64,000 nt of DNA from Nymphaea colorata (lineage: Eukaryota > Streptophyta > Magnoliopsida > Nymphaeales > Nymphaeaceae). The stretch covers positions 27,422,131-27,486,130 of the forward strand of contig NC_045140.1 in assembly GCF_008831285.2 (NCBI RefSeq), in the 5' to 3' direction. The notes under the pieces were generated by a model. The model had not been told where the DNA came from, ran no database searches, and saw only the letters and a program-made list of their open reading frames with translations. Made by a program: the position numbers and the translations under genes. Of this stretch, positions 60,452 to 64,000 are shown piece after piece. Position 1 is the first letter of the stretch, and each line of letters starts with the position of its first letter.

Positions 60452-62990
60452 GCAGGGCCTTTCAGCCACCAAGCATCCTTCCTTTTCCTTCCCCTCTTCT
60501 CCCGTCGAATTCCTTCGAATGGCGCTTTCCGAAAGCTACACAAACCGTCGATGTCGTGATCTAATATTGGATGCAAAGTTGGTGGAGGTGTGATCGAGGG
60601 AGGTGAATGGTGATCATGAACAGCAGATTACAGCTCAGAGAATCCAAGAAGGACAGAGAAATCCATGGCGGACTTCAAAGGCGGAACACGCATTCTTCTG
60701 TTATTTGAAAGCTCAGGCATGGAAATTACGATCAAGCTAATCAGTAGACGGGCTGGCGTGTAGGATATTTCATACTTGTGGTTGCCTTGTTCTCATCCAT
60801 CTCCACCAAACTCTGCCTCAAGACAGCCACCGGTTAAGAATATTTGATCACTATGGGCCACAAAATTGAATCATTTCATGAAGGGACCCGCATTTGGAGA
60901 AAGTTTTTGGGCCTTTTATCATATGAAAAGAAAGGAAGCGAGCTCAATCTCAATATATATGCTCCCCTGAAACTCAGATCATCATCGGTTGATCAAAGTA
61001 AAACAAAATATGTATATTGCTCAGATCATTGGAGTTTAATCTCGATTTGCTAGGGCTTTGTTATTGTACGGCACCATTAAATTTGTAACAACAGACCCAT
61101 TTTTATCTTGGTTTGGTAGATCCCAACCTACTCTGGTAGTTTCAGTTTCAATTTCAAAAAAGCTAGGAACTAAAATAATCATCTATTCAATAACATTTAT
61201 CCACCATACCAAACTAAATTCTTGAAGTGTTACAAAATTAATGTCAACAATACAATATTTCTTCTCTTTTAACGCAACAAGCAAATCGATATAACGAGTT
61301 CCTTTCCAAAAAATGTCACTTTCGGTGTCATGATCAGATCCCACACATACATTTTTAACGATATGTGCAGGATTCATCGTTGTACATGAGCTTGCTTGAG
61401 CAGCCGTGCTTCTCTAGTGTTTATTTCATTAATTCTTTTAGCAATTTGCAAGGCCATCATCGAACAGCTAGATGACGAAATATTTAATAATCTAACAGAA
61501 TATGTGGTCCCTATATATATATAAAATAAGGAAATGAATTCCATTTCTGAGATTCACCAATCTTAAGATGGAGAAACTAGTATCAAATTAAATGAGACTT
61601 GTTGAAACCAGTATATATATGTGATGTCTTGAGCTTATTAATCTAAAAGTATTTGGAGTACACGATTGAATATACACCGTAGAAATTTGTTCTTTGAGAA
61701 AAGTCCGATAGTCATGTGAGGAAAATTTTACCCAAATGTTACTTGATTTCTAAAGTTGTGCAGAACTTTCGCCACCGATCACATCGCACTTTTGAGAAAT
61801 TTGCACTCGGGTTTTGGATTTCGATGTGTCGAAAACAACACTTGCCAAGATCGGCCTCAATCGATTTGAATCCACTGATACGAACCAAATTGATGGCAAA
61901 GTAATTTGACTTACAAGTGAATATAATTATCATGTATCTATTTATCATTATCTTTTAATGTTTAAGTGCTTCTAATTTTTCAGTTATATTGGTTCATCTC
62001 ATTTTCTTCAAATTGTAATATAATAATATTTTTAATTTCTCAGATACTGAACCGGAAGCCTGACCAAACCGATTCAATCTAATGAGTTGACCGAGCCAGT
62101 GGCTCGCACTATGGCGTCGGATCGGGAACTGGACGGTGGAGTAAGGGTTCGGCCGGATTTCGTATTTGACCGGGTCTGCGTAGCCCTGGTTGACTATGGA
62201 AGCAGGAGTCTAAGTCTACCTTTCTTGGTCAACAACAATGAGTCCGATTCTCATATCCAAAACCTCCCAGTCATGAACCATTTGTAAAAGCACAAAAAGC
62301 AATACACAAGCAGTAAGCAGAAAATTACAAAAAAATGTTTTTTTTTTAGGTGGGCACATCGATTCCCACACAGTCACACACGAGCTGTTTTATTATCATT
62401 TACAAGTTTTTATAATGATTGAGTTGTTCTTTTCACATTGTTATTTATCAATATATATATACACAAGTTGAGTAATTGGATGGCTAAGATTGAATATAAA
62501 AGCGAGGAGTTATTTATAAAAAGCTGTCCAACTAATTTGTATATCACATATTCACATTTTCTAAACTAATTATATATTGTATTTTTTTAATAAACAAAGT
62601 AATTAAGATAAGAGCATCCTGCTCACTGGTTTGACAAAACAAAGGTCGACACCAATGGCTTGAGGCCGTGGAACCGTTTCTCCGAAATGTGCTACAAAAA
62701 CTCAGAGCTAAACGCAATTAATGAAGTTTAGGCAATCACCTGCTATGTACATTTAAAAAGAAAAAACAATTGAAATTTCTATCTTGGCATTTTTTTACTT
62801 TTTGTTTTTGTTTTTTCTTATTCTTTTAAAGCAAAATGAATATTAATATTAATGTACTTGAGCTATTGAAGGTAAGAGGGTGACCTAACTTTTGAAACCC
62901 ACGATTTTTATATATACATTAATATTATGCTGCGCAGGCTCAAACCGGAGGAAGAAAATTTTAAAAAGCCTTGATGGCGTCGATGGACGT
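60452..62990. other. B2-B3 spacer
   Basis: AT-rich DNA with no recognisable gene. It holds a relative of the dispersed repeat (61,085-61,240). Open frames at 60362-60559 and 62087-62287 are short and unassigned. Confidence 0.55.
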
Positions 62991-63014
62991 GTTTACGCGA
63001 TAGCGGAAGAGCGC

Positions 63015-63124
63015 GTGGTCCCCACGACAGCTTACGCCTAACTGGCTCCCCACGCTTGCCCGCGCGCTTCTTTCTTCCACTGAGCGATATCACGCTATGG
63101 TGTCATCTGTGGTGGCTATAAATA
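63015..63124 (+). promoter_or_regulatory. Core promoter of XTH B3
   Basis: GTGGTCCC at 63015-63022 inside gagcgcgtggtcccc joins the GTGGNCCC site of the A genes to the gagcgcgt context of B1 and B2. A TATAAATA box is at 63117-63124, about 135 bp before the ATG. The leader contains a (TCA)n run near 63,190. Confidence 0.65.
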
Positions 63125-63258
63125 CGTGGCCTCCTCCGTTCACCATCCCATCGATGCCCCTCACTCTCGACGCTTGGACTTTAGTTTGATCATCATCATC
63201 ATCAAGCGAGATCGAGAGAGAGCTCCTCTTCTTCTAGCTAGCTAGATCCACCATAAGT

Positions 63259-64000
63259 ATGGTGTCCTCTCGCAGAGTGGCGGCCCTGGTGCTCCTGTTG
63301 GTGAGCTTTTGCGGCGCATCCATGGCCAATTTCTGGACGGATGTCGACATTACGTGGGGCGGGCCACGAGCCGCCATCACCAACAACGGCCAGCAGCTCC
63401 GGCTGTCCATGGACAGGACCTCCGGCTCTGGCTTCCAATCCAAGAGCGAGTACCTCTTCGGCAGGTTCGACATGAAGATAAAGCTCGTCCCCGGCAACTC
63501 CGCCGGCACCGTCACCGCCTACTACGTGAGTAGACGCTTTCCTCAGTTGATTTTAAGATGCTATTTCCACTTGTATTGCCTGTTTCTTATAATTAGTTTC
63601 TTCTCCAATATAATTGAACAGCTATCCTCCCAAGGACCTACCCATGACGAGATAGATATGGAGTTCCTGGGCAACGAAACCGGGCAGCCCTACACCCTTC
63701 ACACCAACGTCTACACGCAGGGGAAGGGAAACAGGGAGCAGCAGTTCCGCCTCTGGTTCGACCCAACCGCCGCCTTCCACACCTACACCATCCTCTGGAA
63801 TCCTCGCCAAATAATGTGAGTTCAACTCTTCCGCCCCTTACTTCATACTGATGATCTCCATGCAAGGAATGAAAAATGGGTTCTGCATGTTTCTGATCAT
63901 ATCGATGGATTGAATGGATTAGGTTCTACGTGGACGGGACTCTGATAAGGATGTTCAGGAACCACGAGTCGTCGGGCGTGGCTTACCCGAGCAGGCAGGC
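63259..64000 (+). CDS. XTH: Xyloglucan endotransglucosylase/hydrolase, XTH B3 (cut by window end)
   Basis: GH16 wall enzyme. Exons 63259-63525, 63622-63815 and 63923 onward; exon 3 runs past the window after about 26 codons (through [10 protein letters not shown]-type sequence, here [10 protein letters not shown]). Signal peptide about residues 1-23 ([17 protein letters not shown]). Catalytic E99, D101 and E103 and glycosylation site N107 are present. One change stands out: [10 protein letters not shown] where the other B genes have [10 protein letters not shown] (GAC to GCC). Intron 1 is 96 bp, stop-free in frame and close to that of B2; intron 2 is shorter (107 bp) than in B1 and B2 (137 bp). 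It lies outside the duplicated block, so it is an older B copy. Confidence 0.95.

Overview
This is nuclear DNA from a flowering plant. Its genes carry GT-AG introns, the intergenic DNA is AT-rich with many microsatellites, there are decayed Ty1/copia-type LTR elements and small transposons, and the proteins belong to plant families. I cannot name the species. No bacterial, organellar, rRNA, tRNA or CRISPR feature was found.

Layout. (1) About 1-7,960, minus strand: the 5' half of an OSCA/CSC1-type (DUF221) calcium-permeable channel gene of the RXW8/HYP1 kind. Its first coding exon is at 5,928 and the gene runs off the left edge; its large introns hold three separate local tandem duplications. 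(2) 8,000-15,400: gene-poor intergenic DNA with MITE- and SINE-like pieces. (3) 15,596-64,000: a tandem array of six xyloglucan endotransglucosylase/hydrolase (XTH, GH16) genes, all on the plus strand and all with the same three-exon structure (phase 0 and phase 2 introns). They form two sublineages: A (A1 15,596; A2 22,031; A3 46,713) and B (B1 34,325; B2 56,891; B3 63,259, cut by the window edge). All visible frames are intact and all catalytic motifs are kept, so these look like working cell-wall enzymes.

The array grew by segmental duplication. A2+B1 and A3+B2 lie in two copies of one block (about 20,024-38,764 and 43,684-60,451). Between the copies sits a 4.9 kb composite of two convergent, broken copia fragments (38,765-43,670), whose outer LTR ends coincide with both duplication boundaries. 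The copies later diverged. Copy 1 has a ~1 kb TIR element (36,349-37,335) and a ~6.6 kb island (about 24.8-31.4 kb) holding an orphan NPH3 last exon, a miniature LTR element, an inverted repeat and a 228-bp-arm hairpin. Copy 2 has its own ~3.7 kb island (about 49.3-53.0 kb).

How the genes work together. The XTH products are predicted secreted wall enzymes that cut and rejoin xyloglucan, and the array would give dosage and expression diversity. Four of the six promoters share a GTGGNCCC (TCP-type) site about 95-120 bp upstream of the TATA box; B1 and B2 have a related GC-rich block at the same place. I found no clearly novel system. The most unusual signals are the retroelement-bounded duplication, the in-frame stop-free intron 1 of B2 and B3 with its mosaic phylogeny, and the long hairpin.
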